Assembly: GCA_049421205.1 (NCBI GenBank)
Contig: JBMSMQ010000041.1
Coordinates: 1-6,400 of the forward strand
Length of the DNA: 6,400 bases
Source of the DNA: JAFMIT01 sp049421205
GTDB taxonomy: Bacteria; Actinomycetota; Actinomycetes; S36-B12; UBA5976
Direction of reading: 5' to 3'
The position numbers were made by a program, and so were the translations under genes. Positions 1 through 6,063 of this stretch are shown here, one piece after another (position 1 is the stretch's first letter; each line of letters opens with the position of its first letter). A model generated the notes under the pieces. That model had not been told where the DNA came from. It worked only from the letters and a program-made list of their open reading frames with translations, and did no database searches.

Positions 1-1017
1 GGTGCTGCACCTGGCCAAACCCTCGTACTCGACACAACTTCTGTAAATCTCTACCAGTTAGCTGTGGCGTCAATCAAAGCGCGGCCAAACAGGCGAACAA
101 TCATTATTGATTCGGCGAACTTTCCAACCGATCGTTACATCATGCAAGGAATTGCAGACCAATTTGGCCTCAAACTCGTAATTATCGATAACGAAAATCC
201 TGATTTATCTGAGAATGAACTCATCACTGCCGAGCTATTGGAAAAGTATCTGAATGACGATGTTGCTTTGGTGTCCTTGCAAGTCGTCAATTATCGAGGC
301 GGATGTAAACAAGACATCAAGCAGTTAACAGACCTTGTGCGAAGTTACGGAGCACTTTTGCTTTGGGATGCCGCACATGCAATTGGTTCTACTGAACTCA
401 ATTTTGATGCTAATGGGGTAGACATAGCAGTAGGGTGTACTTACAAGTATGGAAACTCTGGTCCTGGTGCACCCGCATGGATATATGTGAATAGGAGTGT
501 GCAAGAAGAACTACACGTGCCAATTCAGGGATGGTTTGCACAAGAAAATCAATTTGAGATGGGTCCAGATTTTTCGCGTACAACTGGTATGCGTGGTTTT
601 CAGATTGCCAGTCCTTCTTTACTGGGATTGCGTTCGGTTCAGGCGGCATTTTCTATGATTGAAGAAGCCGGAATTGAAAACATCGTAAAAAAGTGCCAGA
701 TTGGCACGTCGCTTATGATTGAGTTGTTTGATGAATGGTTAGCACCACTCGGCTTCACACTTGGCACACCACGCGATCCAGAACGTCGAGGCGGTCATTT
801 GGCACTCAAGCACCAAGATGCCGAAGTGATTGCTCGTGCAATGCGCACTGAAGTTAAGGTCATCCCAGACTTTAGGGCGCCAGATGTCATTCGCGTCGCA
901 ATCTCACCTCTTACTAATTCGTACGAAGAAATCTATGAAGGGTTCCTTCGGATAAAGAATCTCGTAGAAAGTAAGAGTTACCATAACGTTTCAAATTCAG
1001 ATTCGAGGGTTCGATGA
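1..1017 (+). CDS. kynU: Kynureninase, 5'-truncated by the window edge
   Basis: PLP-dependent hydrolase of the kynurenine pathway: kynurenine (or 3-hydroxykynurenine) to anthranilate (or 3-hydroxyanthranilate) plus L-alanine, in the cytosol. The frame is open from base 1, so the real start lies upstream; a GTG at 64 is internal, because codons 1-21 already read as the family's GAAPG...TSVNLYQL segment. 338 codons are visible of a family length near 410-420. The PLP aspartate and histidine (WDAAH, Asp123, His126 of the visible part) and the Schiff-base lysine in YKYGNSGPGAP (Lys149, codon 445-447) are present, as are the Trp of GWF (178), the RRGGH block and the C-terminal RVAISPLTNSYEE block. 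The family's GWFGH-type element reads GWFAQ here, and residues 203-204 are Ala-Ser, where animal enzymes have Ser-Asn and pseudomonad enzymes Gly-Thr. It overlaps the tryptophan dioxygenase gene by four bases, which supports the assignment over a generic class V aminotransferase. Promoter and N-terminus are out of view. Confidence 0.93.
   Translation, partial: GAAPGQTLVLDTTSVNLYQLAVASIKARPNRRTIIIDSANFPTDRYIMQGIADQFGLKLVIIDNENPDLSENELITAELLEKYLNDDVALVSLQVVNYRGGCKQDIKQLTDLVRSYGALLLWDAAHAIGSTELNFDANGVDIAVGCTYKYGNSGPGAPAWIYVNRSVQEELHVPIQGWFAQENQFEMGPDFSRTTGMRGFQIASPSLLGLRSVQAAFSMIEEAGIENIVKKCQIGTSLMIELFDEWLAPLGFTLGTPRDPERRGGHLALKHQDAEVIARAMRTEVKVIPDFRAPDVIRVAISPLTNSYEEIYEGFLRIKNLVESKSYHNVSNSDSRVR
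1005..1009 (+). promoter_or_regulatory. Shine-Dalgarno site of the tryptophan dioxygenase gene
   Basis: GAGGG lies inside the last codons of kynureninase, four bases before the ATG at 1014. Stop and start share ATGA (1014-1017), so translation of the dioxygenase is probably coupled to that of kynureninase. The site fixes the dioxygenase start. It contrasts with the operon-leading genes in this window, which have no such purine tract. Confidence 0.6.
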
Positions 1018-1805
1018 GTACTCATAATGCGGCAGTCACCTATAACTCATATCTTGCAGTCGATGAGTTACTTGAGCTACAACGGCCACTGTCTGAGGGT
1101 CCAGAACATGATGAATTGCTCTTCATTATCATTCATCAAACATATGAACTTTGGTTCAAACAATTGATCCACGAAATGAAACAGGTGCAAAAGTCACTTG
1201 AAAGCGGTGATACTTTCTATTCGCTCGCACTACTTGGTCGGATCCGAACAATTATTAAAATGTGTGTCGCGCAAATCGATATTCTCGAAACGATGACACC
1301 TCTACAGTTCAATGCATTCAGAAGTCGTTTGTCGTCAGCAAGTGGGTTTCAGTCTGCACAATTCAGAGAAGTAGAGGCAATCCTTGGCCGGCGAGACGGA
1401 CGGATGAGCTCGCATTTGGTGCCTAAGGATCGCGCACGTGTCGATGCGCATACGCTCGGCAATTCCCTTTGGGATTCAGTTCTACGTTATATAGCATCAC
1501 GGGGATTCAATATTCCAGATTCAGTGTTAGATCGTGACGTTACCAAGGCATATGAACCAAATGTTGAGGTCCAGGATTCCTTAGTTGAGCTACATAAGAA
1601 TGACCCGGAGGCATCGCTCGTCTGTGAGCGACTTGTCGATATTGATGAGGGATTACAGGAGTGGCGCTACAGGCACGTCAAGATGGTTGAGCGGACGATT
1701 GGTCACAAAACGGGTACTGGTGGATCAAGTGGTGCCGATTATCTATCGTCGACGCTATTCAATCCTGTCTTCAAAGATCTTTGGGAAATTCGCAATCGTT
1801 TGTGA
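1014..1805 (+). CDS. kynA: Tryptophan 2,3-dioxygenase
   Basis: Cytosolic heme enzyme that opens the indole ring of L-tryptophan with O2 to give N-formylkynurenine, the first and committing step of tryptophan breakdown. The 263 residues are nearly all helical core. The distal-pocket block FIIIHQTYELWFK carries His41 (His55 in the Xanthomonas enzyme as I recall its numbering). FNAFR carries Phe99 and Arg103, the substrate-carboxylate arginine; Phe at 99 is as in animal enzymes, where Xanthomonas has Tyr. SGFQSAQFRE follows. The proximal heme ligand is His221 in WRYRHVKMVERTIG (codon 1674-1676), followed by GTGGSSG, which contacts the substrate ammonium. The N-terminus is about 14 residues shorter than in Xanthomonas, ahead of the conserved TYNSYL. 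It is translationally coupled to kynureninase (ATGA overlap). Its stop is only six bases from the stop of the convergent TRIC-family gene. Kynurenine formamidase, needed between the two enzymes, is not in the window. Also known as tdo2-type or kynA. Confidence 0.97.
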   Translation: MSTHNAAVTYNSYLAVDELLELQRPLSEGPEHDELLFIIIHQTYELWFKQLIHEMKQVQKSLESGDTFYSLALLGRIRTIIKMCVAQIDILETMTPLQFNAFRSRLSSASGFQSAQFREVEAILGRRDGRMSSHLVPKDRARVDAHTLGNSLWDSVLRYIASRGFNIPDSVLDRDVTKAYEPNVEVQDSLVELHKNDPEASLVCERLVDIDEGLQEWRYRHVKMVERTIGHKTGTGGSSGADYLSSTLFNPVFKDLWEIRNRL

Positions 1806-1811
1806 GTAGTG

Positions 1812-2414
1812 TTATTTGTTGAGTGCAGGTGCATTCCACCCGAATTTCCCTGAGAAGAAGGTAAGTGCAAATACAAGTGCAACTGCGCTGATTCGAAGTT
1901 CAGAGTCGCCAAGCCATTGATCGGCTACCACGTAATACACAGCGCCAAGCACAGCAGCACTCGCATACCAAGGTCCCCGCTCAAGAAAAATGGGTTTCTT
2001 TCCTTGCATGAGATTTGCAAGCGTTCCACCACCAATTGCAGTGATAACCCCAATCAAAATTGCAGCACTTGCAGTTTGGTCCAGCGAAATTGCTTTTTCT
2101 GTTCCCACCAGTACGAACATTGACAGAGCGGCCGCATCAAGTGTGAGTCCGACAGTTGAGTGAGCAGTGATTTTTTCTGCAAATGGCACCATAAGTAATC
2201 CACTTGCTACTGCGACAGGTAAATACCAGGCATTGGTGAGTGCAAGCACGTCAGTATCGAGAAGTACATCCCGCAACATTCCGCCGCCAAGTGCAGTGAT
2301 GACTGAAAGCAGAATCACTCCAACTATCGGTGCTTTTTGCTTACTAGCAATGGCTGACCCAAAAAGTGCACCGATTGCAATTGATGCAAGGTCAAGCAGT
2401 GTAAAAATACTCAC
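1812..2414 (-). CDS. TRIC-family (UPF0126, YadS/YicG-like) membrane protein, probable cation channel
   Basis: 200-residue, very hydrophobic protein with about seven predicted membrane segments and the internal duplication typical of the Gly_TRIC/UPF0126 family. The first half carries TALGGGMLRDVLL (residues 40-52), the second TAIGGGTLANLMQG (125-138), each followed by a helix. In this family the glycine triplets kink helices 2 and 5, and prokaryotic members form homotrimeric, K+-conducting channels; the function here is inferred from family only. The arginine-aspartate pair that follows the first GGG (Arg48-Asp49) is Ala133-Asn134 in the second repeat. The GTG start at 2414 is chosen because GGAG lies four bases upstream and the family N-terminus (LDL..IAIGALFGS) follows at once. 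It lies 42 bases downstream of hisN on the same strand and is probably cotranscribed with it. It converges on the tryptophan dioxygenase gene with a six-base gap. Substrate ion and physiological role cannot be read from the sequence. Confidence 0.85.
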   Translation of the reverse strand: MSIFTLLDLASIAIGALFGSAIASKQKAPIVGVILLSVITALGGGMLRDVLLDTDVLALTNAWYLPVAVASGLLMVPFAEKITAHSTVGLTLDAAALSMFVLVGTEKAISLDQTASAAILIGVITAIGGGTLANLMQGKKPIFLERGPWYASAAVLGAVYYVVADQWLGDSELRISAVALVFALTFFSGKFGWNAPALNK

Positions 2415-2418
2415 GAAT

Positions 2419-2422
2419 CTCC
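2419..2422 (-). promoter_or_regulatory. Shine-Dalgarno site of the TRIC-family gene
   Basis: On the minus strand GGAG precedes the GTG at 2414-2412 with a four-base spacer (ATTC). It supports the GTG as the start. No TANNNT hexamer sits at the leaderless position here, so the gene is probably read from the hisN transcript. The GG overlaps one arm of a possible hairpin at 2421-2446. Confidence 0.5.
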
Positions 2423-2446
2423 AATATCTATGGAAGATGGTATCGG
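2421..2446 (-). other. Possible small hairpin overlapping the TRIC-gene ribosome binding site
   Basis: In the 42-base hisN/TRIC gap the minus strand reads CCGATACC, a ten-base loop, then GATATTGG. The arms pair over eight positions with one A-C mismatch and one G-T pair. The 3' arm includes the GG of the Shine-Dalgarno site. There is no T-tract after it, so it is not a rho-independent terminator. The pairing is weak and may be chance. Confidence 0.25.
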
Positions 2447-2456
2447 AGGAGGCACT

Positions 2457-3254
2457 TCAATCTGAATTGAAAACCTGTAGAAGTTGCGAATGCAGTCTTC
2501 CGTTCGACGTAAAAGCAGAATTGCTCGACAATGGAGACTCACCTTGAATGCCGGTAATGCTTCCACCGGCGCCCTCAACAATTGGAATAAGTGCTGCCAC
2601 GTCCCAGAGTGCAAGACGTGGTTCAGCTGCGATATCAACTGAACCTTCTGCAACGAGCATATGTGACCAAAAATCTCCGTATGCTCGTTGACGCCAAGTA
2701 TGTGCCTTCAATTCTTTAAGTTGATTCTCTTTACCAAATTGTTTCCAATCAGCATCATCGGAATATGAAAACGATGCTTCACTCAGATTCTCCGTCAATG
2801 AAACTGCGATTTGGCGTTCAGTTCCATCGATATCTGAGGTAAACGATCCTGATTCAACGGATCCCCACCATCGTCGTCCGAGCATCGGTGCACTCACCAT
2901 TCCAAAACGTGAAATCCCACATTCCACATATGCAATTAATGTTGCCCACACGGGCACACCGCGTACAAAGTTCTTTGTGCCATCGATTGGATCTATCACC
3001 CAGTAACTATCTGATGTAGGAGTCTGGGGGTTGAACTCTTCTCCAACAATGGCTAGATCCGGTGTGATTGACATAATCTCATCTCGAAGCGCTAATTCGA
3101 CTTCTTGGTCGGCCCGCGTGACAGGTGTGAGGTCACCCTTCATTTCAACTGCCAGAGATTTATCCTTCGCGTACTTCATCGATATCGAATCAGCAATATC
3201 AGCTAAATTTCGGACAATTGCTATTAATTCGTGTTGGTATACACGCTTTTCCAT
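2457..3254 (-). CDS. hisN: Histidinol-phosphatase, inositol monophosphatase family
   Basis: Mg2+-dependent phosphatase for the next-to-last stage of histidine synthesis: histidinol phosphate to histidinol plus phosphate, in the cytosol. Actinobacteria use this IMPase-fold enzyme. Counting from the upstream ATG at 3260, the metal-site motifs are VGEEF (Glu74/Glu75), WVIDPIDGTKNFVRG (Asp90, Asp93) and LWDVAAL (Asp220). Segments typical of HisN rather than of general inositol phosphatases are PVWATLIAY, SAPMLGRRWWG, and RAYGDFWSHMLVAEGSVDIAAEP. Total length, about 265, is normal. Two ATGs lie six bases apart (3260 and 3254). I choose 3254 (MEKRV...) because a TANNNT hexamer ends six bases before it and CCT directly precedes it, the same pattern as three other starts in the window. 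With the 3260 start the hexamer would abut the codon. No Shine-Dalgarno sequence is seen. It is first gene of a probable two-gene unit with the TRIC-family gene and is divergent from the DUF2231-type gene. Action on other sugar phosphates cannot be excluded. Confidence 0.9.
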   Translation of the reverse strand: MEKRVYQHELIAIVRNLADIADSISMKYAKDKSLAVEMKGDLTPVTRADQEVELALRDEIMSITPDLAIVGEEFNPQTPTSDSYWVIDPIDGTKNFVRGVPVWATLIAYVECGISRFGMVSAPMLGRRWWGSVESGSFTSDIDGTERQIAVSLTENLSEASFSYSDDADWKQFGKENQLKELKAHTWRQRAYGDFWSHMLVAEGSVDIAAEPRLALWDVAALIPIVEGAGGSITGIQGESPLSSNSAFTSNGRLHSQLLQVFNSD

Positions 3255-3260
3255 AGGCAT

Positions 3261-3266
3261 AATGTA
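3261..3266 (-). promoter_or_regulatory. Predicted -10 element of hisN (leaderless)
   Basis: The minus strand reads TACATT, then ATGCCT, then the ATG at 3254. The hexamer fits actinobacterial TANNNT at the distance (six bases) that would place transcription start on the A of the start codon. No -35 hexamer is recognisable; its expected place falls at the start of the divergent gene. Confidence 0.55.
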
Positions 3267-3276
3267 CGTATCTGAA

Positions 3277-3282
3277 TAGTGT
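3277..3282 (+). promoter_or_regulatory. Predicted -10 element of the DUF2231-type gene (leaderless)
   Basis: TAGTGT, then TTTCCT, then the GTG at 3289. It has the same TANNNT-six bases-start geometry and CCT before the start codon as hisN, aroA and (with seven bases) the SRAP gene. It is separated by only ten bases from the opposing hisN hexamer. No clear -35 hexamer. Confidence 0.5.
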
Positions 3283-3288
3283 TTTCCT

Positions 3289-3792
3289 GTGGAGTTTCTT
3301 GAGTCTGCATCACGTTTTTTTGACTTGTTTTTTGGCTTGCCGTTACATCCGCTTGTCGTGCATGGAGTAGTTGTACTTGTCCCGATTTTTGCTCTCTACA
3401 CAGCCTATCGAGCGATTAAGAATCGCCCCATCCAACGAAATGCGCTTGTACTCGGCGTCCTCCTTCTCCTCATCTCAATTTCATCTCGCCTATCAGGTGA
3501 AGCACTCGCATCAAGAATTGGTTATGAGTCAATTGAAGAAACTGGCCACTTGAATGCTGGCAATCTATATCCACTTTTGGTCTTGGGCTTTTTGATACTC
3601 GTTTTTATCTACAACAGGTCAGTGCAGCGAAGAAGTAACAGCAAGTGGTGGTTTGCACCACTAGCGAAAGGTCTTTTGGTAATTGTAAGTGTTGGTATTT
3701 TGCTTTTCACCCTTTGGACAGGTCACACAGGAGCCAAGAGTCATTGGCAAGGAATTAAAGATTACACTGAGTATGGTGATCAAAAACCCTAA
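3289..3792 (+). CDS. DUF2231-type four-helix membrane protein
   Basis: 167-residue integral membrane protein with four hydrophobic segments at about 22-43, 51-66, 93-108 and 125-143. The N-terminal GLPLHPLVVHG (His20, His25) resembles the start of DUF2231 proteins. Other likely conserved points are SGEALASRIG (69-78), His87 in TGHLNAGN just before helix 3, and TGHTGAKSHW (144-153) at the C-terminal end of helix 4. The histidines at membrane edges could bind metal or heme, but no function is established for the family and none is claimed. There is no cleavable signal peptide; the first helix is the first membrane span. The GTG start is supported by the promoter pattern and because the HPLVVH block follows 19 residues in; no Shine-Dalgarno is present. 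It stands alone on the plus strand between two minus-strand units, divergent from hisN and overlapping the rsgA stop by four bases. The family assignment rests on motif resemblance and hydropathy by eye. Confidence 0.75.
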   Translation: MEFLESASRFFDLFFGLPLHPLVVHGVVVLVPIFALYTAYRAIKNRPIQRNALVLGVLLLLISISSRLSGEALASRIGYESIEETGHLNAGNLYPLLVLGFLILVFIYNRSVQRRSNSKWWFAPLAKGLLVIVSVGILLFTLWTGHTGAKSHWQGIKDYTEYGDQKP

Positions 3793-4757
3793 AATTCACT
3801 AGAAAGTGATTTCAGAAGTCTCCGCAATGAATCAAGGCGGGCTGTGTGGATGTGATGAGTTTTCACCCAGTCATCAAGAGCACATGTACTATCGAGATGA
3901 TTGCAGGCTCGCGGACAATCAGTGGTTCCTTCAATAAGGTCTTGGAAGAAATCAATGACATCGTCTGGATCAATGTGGCCAAGTCCAAAACCGCGAACAC
4001 CCGGTGTATCAATGATCCAACCGCTACCATTTATTTGAATCGCAAATGCTGCAGTTGTGGTGTGACGACCTCGCCCTGTGACATCATTAACATCGCCTGT
4101 GAGCTGCTCGGCATTGGGCGTCAGGCTATTGACCAAAGTTGACTTTCCTACGCCAGAATGCCCGATGAATACTGTTCGATGCCCCTGCAAGAAACTTCGC
4201 AACCTGTCGTGACCTTCGCTTTTGTTGACAGTGAATATTTCAATATCCATGCCGTCTAGGATGTTTCTCATCTCCCGGTCATTTGCAAGATCACTTTTTG
4301 TAAAAACTACTATTGGCTGAATTCCTTCTGCGAGTGCCGCTACGACACATCGATCGATAAATCGGATTCGAGGTTCTGGGTCCTTAAGTGCCTGCACAAT
4401 TGCAACATAGTCAGCATTTGCGACTATCGGTTTCTCTTCACTGTCTACATCGTCGGAAGTTCTTCGAAGCAGAGTTCTTCGTTCTTGAATTTCAACAATT
4501 CTCGCCAACGTATCTTTGTTTCCAGAAAGATCACCAATCAGTTTGACGTAATCTCCAACTATGACGCCTTTTCGACCTAGATTTCTAGACTTTATTGCAT
4601 AGACGAATCGAGGTGTTGAGGTATCAAAGTCAAGTGCGACTGTGAACCTACCTCGATCGACAACAGTAACGAAACCCTCAGTAGCATCTTTGTAGGTAGG
4701 TTGCAGCTTGCTTCTTCTACCTCGCGATCGTTCCGTCGGCTCATGCTCAAAGTGCAT
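3789..4757 (-). CDS. rsgA: Ribosome small-subunit-dependent GTPase RsgA
   Basis: Circularly permuted GTPase that acts late in 30S ribosomal subunit maturation; GTP hydrolysis is stimulated by the 30S subunit and releases the factor. 322 residues in the expected order: a basic N-terminal tail, an OB-fold domain at about 28-95, a G domain in permuted motif order, then a zinc-binding C-terminal domain. The G4 motif TKSD (153-156) comes first, then the P-loop GHSGVGKST (199-207), the switch I GRHTTT (230-235) and G3 DTPG (250-253). Zinc ligands are Cys281, Cys285, His287 and Cys292. The ATG at 4757 overlaps the aroA stop by 11 bases; an AGG eight bases upstream is a weak Shine-Dalgarno, so translation is probably coupled to aroA. 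The TAG stop overlaps the TAA stop of the convergent DUF2231-type gene in CTAA (3789-3792). The aroA-rsgA pairing is a familiar actinobacterial arrangement. Confidence 0.96.
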   Translation of the reverse strand: MHFEHEPTERSRGRRSKLQPTYKDATEGFVTVVDRGRFTVALDFDTSTPRFVYAIKSRNLGRKGVIVGDYVKLIGDLSGNKDTLARIVEIQERRTLLRRTSDDVDSEEKPIVANADYVAIVQALKDPEPRIRFIDRCVVAALAEGIQPIVVFTKSDLANDREMRNILDGMDIEIFTVNKSEGHDRLRSFLQGHRTVFIGHSGVGKSTLVNSLTPNAEQLTGDVNDVTGRGRHTTTAAFAIQINGSGWIIDTPGVRGFGLGHIDPDDVIDFFQDLIEGTTDCPRACNHLDSTCALDDWVKTHHIHTARLDSLRRLLKSLSSEF

Positions 4758-6039
4758 GGTCTATGCCTAACATTGAAGACCAAAGTTTCCGAAATTCGGG
4801 CAATGTCTTTGAAACTGTATCTGGATTGACAATGTGTATCTCAGGTATCACTAATCCCAGCACGCTCGCAGTCATCACCATTCGATGGTCGTTGTAGGTT
4901 TCGAATTCTGATCCGTGAAGTTTTGACGGGATAATTTTCAATCCGTCTGCAGTTTCTACCACGTTTCCACCACACTTTGTAAACTCAAGGGTGAGGGCTT
5001 CAAGTCGATTTGTTTCATGCCCACGCAAGTGACTAATGCCATAAAAATGTGAGGGTGCGTCAGCAAGCGCAGCAAGTGCGACCAATACCGGTGTGAGCTC
5101 CCCAACATCTGAAAGATTCTCATCAATGCCATTGATTGATTCAGGGCCATGCAGAGTGAGCCCAGCATCATCTAACCGAAAAACTGCTCCCATTTTTTGT
5201 AACAACTGTGGTGCTTTCCATCCGGGTTGCGTACTTTGCTGTGGCCAATCTCGAATTGTGATGCTACCTCCAGTCACCATTGCGGCGGCCAAAAAAGGTA
5301 AAGCATTCGATAAGTCAGGTTCGATCTCCCAATTGTGGGCAAGGATTTTTGAAGGTTCAATTTTCCATTTGATATCTTCTGAGGAATCAAAAATGCATTC
5401 GACTTGCACGTTATGTTTTTCTAACATTGAGATAGACATATCAATATGAGGTAACGAAGGAATAATTTCACCGCGATGGTGAATTTCAATTCCATTTCGA
5501 AACCGTGCACCCGCTAGCAAAAGAGCAGAAACAAATTGACTTGATTCTGAAGCATCAATTTCAACTCCTCTCCCTGTTACAGACCCCTTTCCATGAACAG
5601 TAAAAGGTAACCTGCTGTCGGTATTTGAAACGTCGATATCAAGTTGTCGAAGAGATTCGATTGTTACACCCATTGGACGTTGCCGAGCTTGGAGGTCACC
5701 GTCAAATAACGTGTCACCCATTGCAAGTGCAGAGACAATTGGTAGAAACCGCATCACTGTGCCAGCAAGCCCGCAGTCAATAGTTCTGTCTCCTTGCAGT
5801 ATTTGTGGTGTAACGTGCCAAGAATGTGAAGATTCTTCAATTGTCGTTCCAAGAGATTCAAGGGCCGTCTTCATCAAAAGTGTGTCACGAGCAATGAGTG
5901 GATTGGTGATTGTGCTTGAGCCCTCAGATAGAGCCGCAAGAACAAGTGCTCGATTCGTTTGGGATTTGGAACCTGGGATCTTCAAATCAGCATTAACGGG
6001 TGAGTTCACAGTTGGTGCTTTCCATACAGTATCTCTCAC
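4747..6039 (-). CDS. aroA: 3-phosphoshikimate 1-carboxyvinyltransferase (EPSP synthase)
   Basis: Shikimate-pathway enzyme, sixth step: transfers the enolpyruvyl group of PEP to shikimate-3-phosphate, leading to chorismate and aromatic amino acids. 430 residues, full length. Motifs in order: PGSKSQTNRAL (Lys25, Arg30), AGTVMRF (92-98), RQRPMG (119-124), SSQF (166-169), EPDLSNALPFLAAA (240-253), DVGELTP (catalytic-type Asp311), HETNRL (Glu342, Arg345), DHRM (384-387) and SKTLPEF (Lys411). The DVGELTP and LRGHE wording is the actinobacterial version. Asn344 replaces the aspartate of the usual ETDR. The position after MR in AGTVMR is Phe98 rather than the enterobacterial proline. The GTG start at 6039 gives the typical WKAPT...PV...IPGSKS N-terminus; it has no Shine-Dalgarno but has TAACCT six bases upstream. 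It leads a unit with rsgA (11-base overlap) and diverges from the SRAP gene across 31 bases. Inhibitor sensitivity cannot be judged by eye. Confidence 0.97.
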   Translation of the reverse strand: MRDTVWKAPTVNSPVNADLKIPGSKSQTNRALVLAALSEGSSTITNPLIARDTLLMKTALESLGTTIEESSHSWHVTPQILQGDRTIDCGLAGTVMRFLPIVSALAMGDTLFDGDLQARQRPMGVTIESLRQLDIDVSNTDSRLPFTVHGKGSVTGRGVEIDASESSQFVSALLLAGARFRNGIEIHHRGEIIPSLPHIDMSISMLEKHNVQVECIFDSSEDIKWKIEPSKILAHNWEIEPDLSNALPFLAAAMVTGGSITIRDWPQQSTQPGWKAPQLLQKMGAVFRLDDAGLTLHGPESINGIDENLSDVGELTPVLVALAALADAPSHFYGISHLRGHETNRLEALTLEFTKCGGNVVETADGLKIIPSKLHGSEFETYNDHRMVMTASVLGLVIPEIHIVNPDTVSKTLPEFRKLWSSMLGIDHAL

Positions 6040-6045
6040 AGGGGC

Positions 6046-6051
6046 AGGTTA
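6046..6051 (-). promoter_or_regulatory. Predicted -10 element of aroA (leaderless)
   Basis: The minus strand reads TAACCT, then GCCCCT, then the GTG at 6039. It has the same geometry as hisN and the DUF2231-type gene, with CCT before the start codon. No purine-rich ribosome binding site and no clear -35 hexamer are seen. Confidence 0.55.
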
Positions 6052-6057
6052 TCGCTT

Positions 6058-6063
6058 TAGAGT
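6058..6063 (+). promoter_or_regulatory. Predicted -10 element of the SRAP gene (leaderless)
   Basis: TAGAGT, then TGCGCCT, then the ATG at 6071; the spacer is seven bases rather than six. CCT again abuts the start codon and no Shine-Dalgarno is present. Six bases separate it from the opposing aroA hexamer. I found no LexA-type GAAC-N4-GTTC box between 6030 and 6075, so SOS control is not indicated. Confidence 0.5.

Noticed and set aside
410..649. Minus-strand open frame of 79 codons inside kynureninase
   Set aside because: Composition and position mark it as a shadow of the conserved plus-strand gene; no start signals or recognisable domain.
64..1017. Complete kynureninase starting at the GTG at 64
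   Set aside because: The reading frame is open to base 1 and the upstream codons encode conserved kynureninase sequence, so the gene is truncated by the window.
1806..1811. Bidirectional terminator between the kynA and TRIC stops
   Set aside because: Only six bases, with no inverted repeat or T-tract in the flanking sequence that I could find.
2167..2547. Plus-strand open frame of 126 codons spanning the TRIC/hisN junction
   Set aside because: It lies antisense to two well-supported genes, has no recognisable motif, and no start signal like those of the real genes.
3265..3270. TACGTA palindrome in the hisN/DUF2231 spacer, considered as an operator
   Set aside because: Only six bases long, does not extend symmetrically, no second copy nearby; such palindromes arise often by chance.
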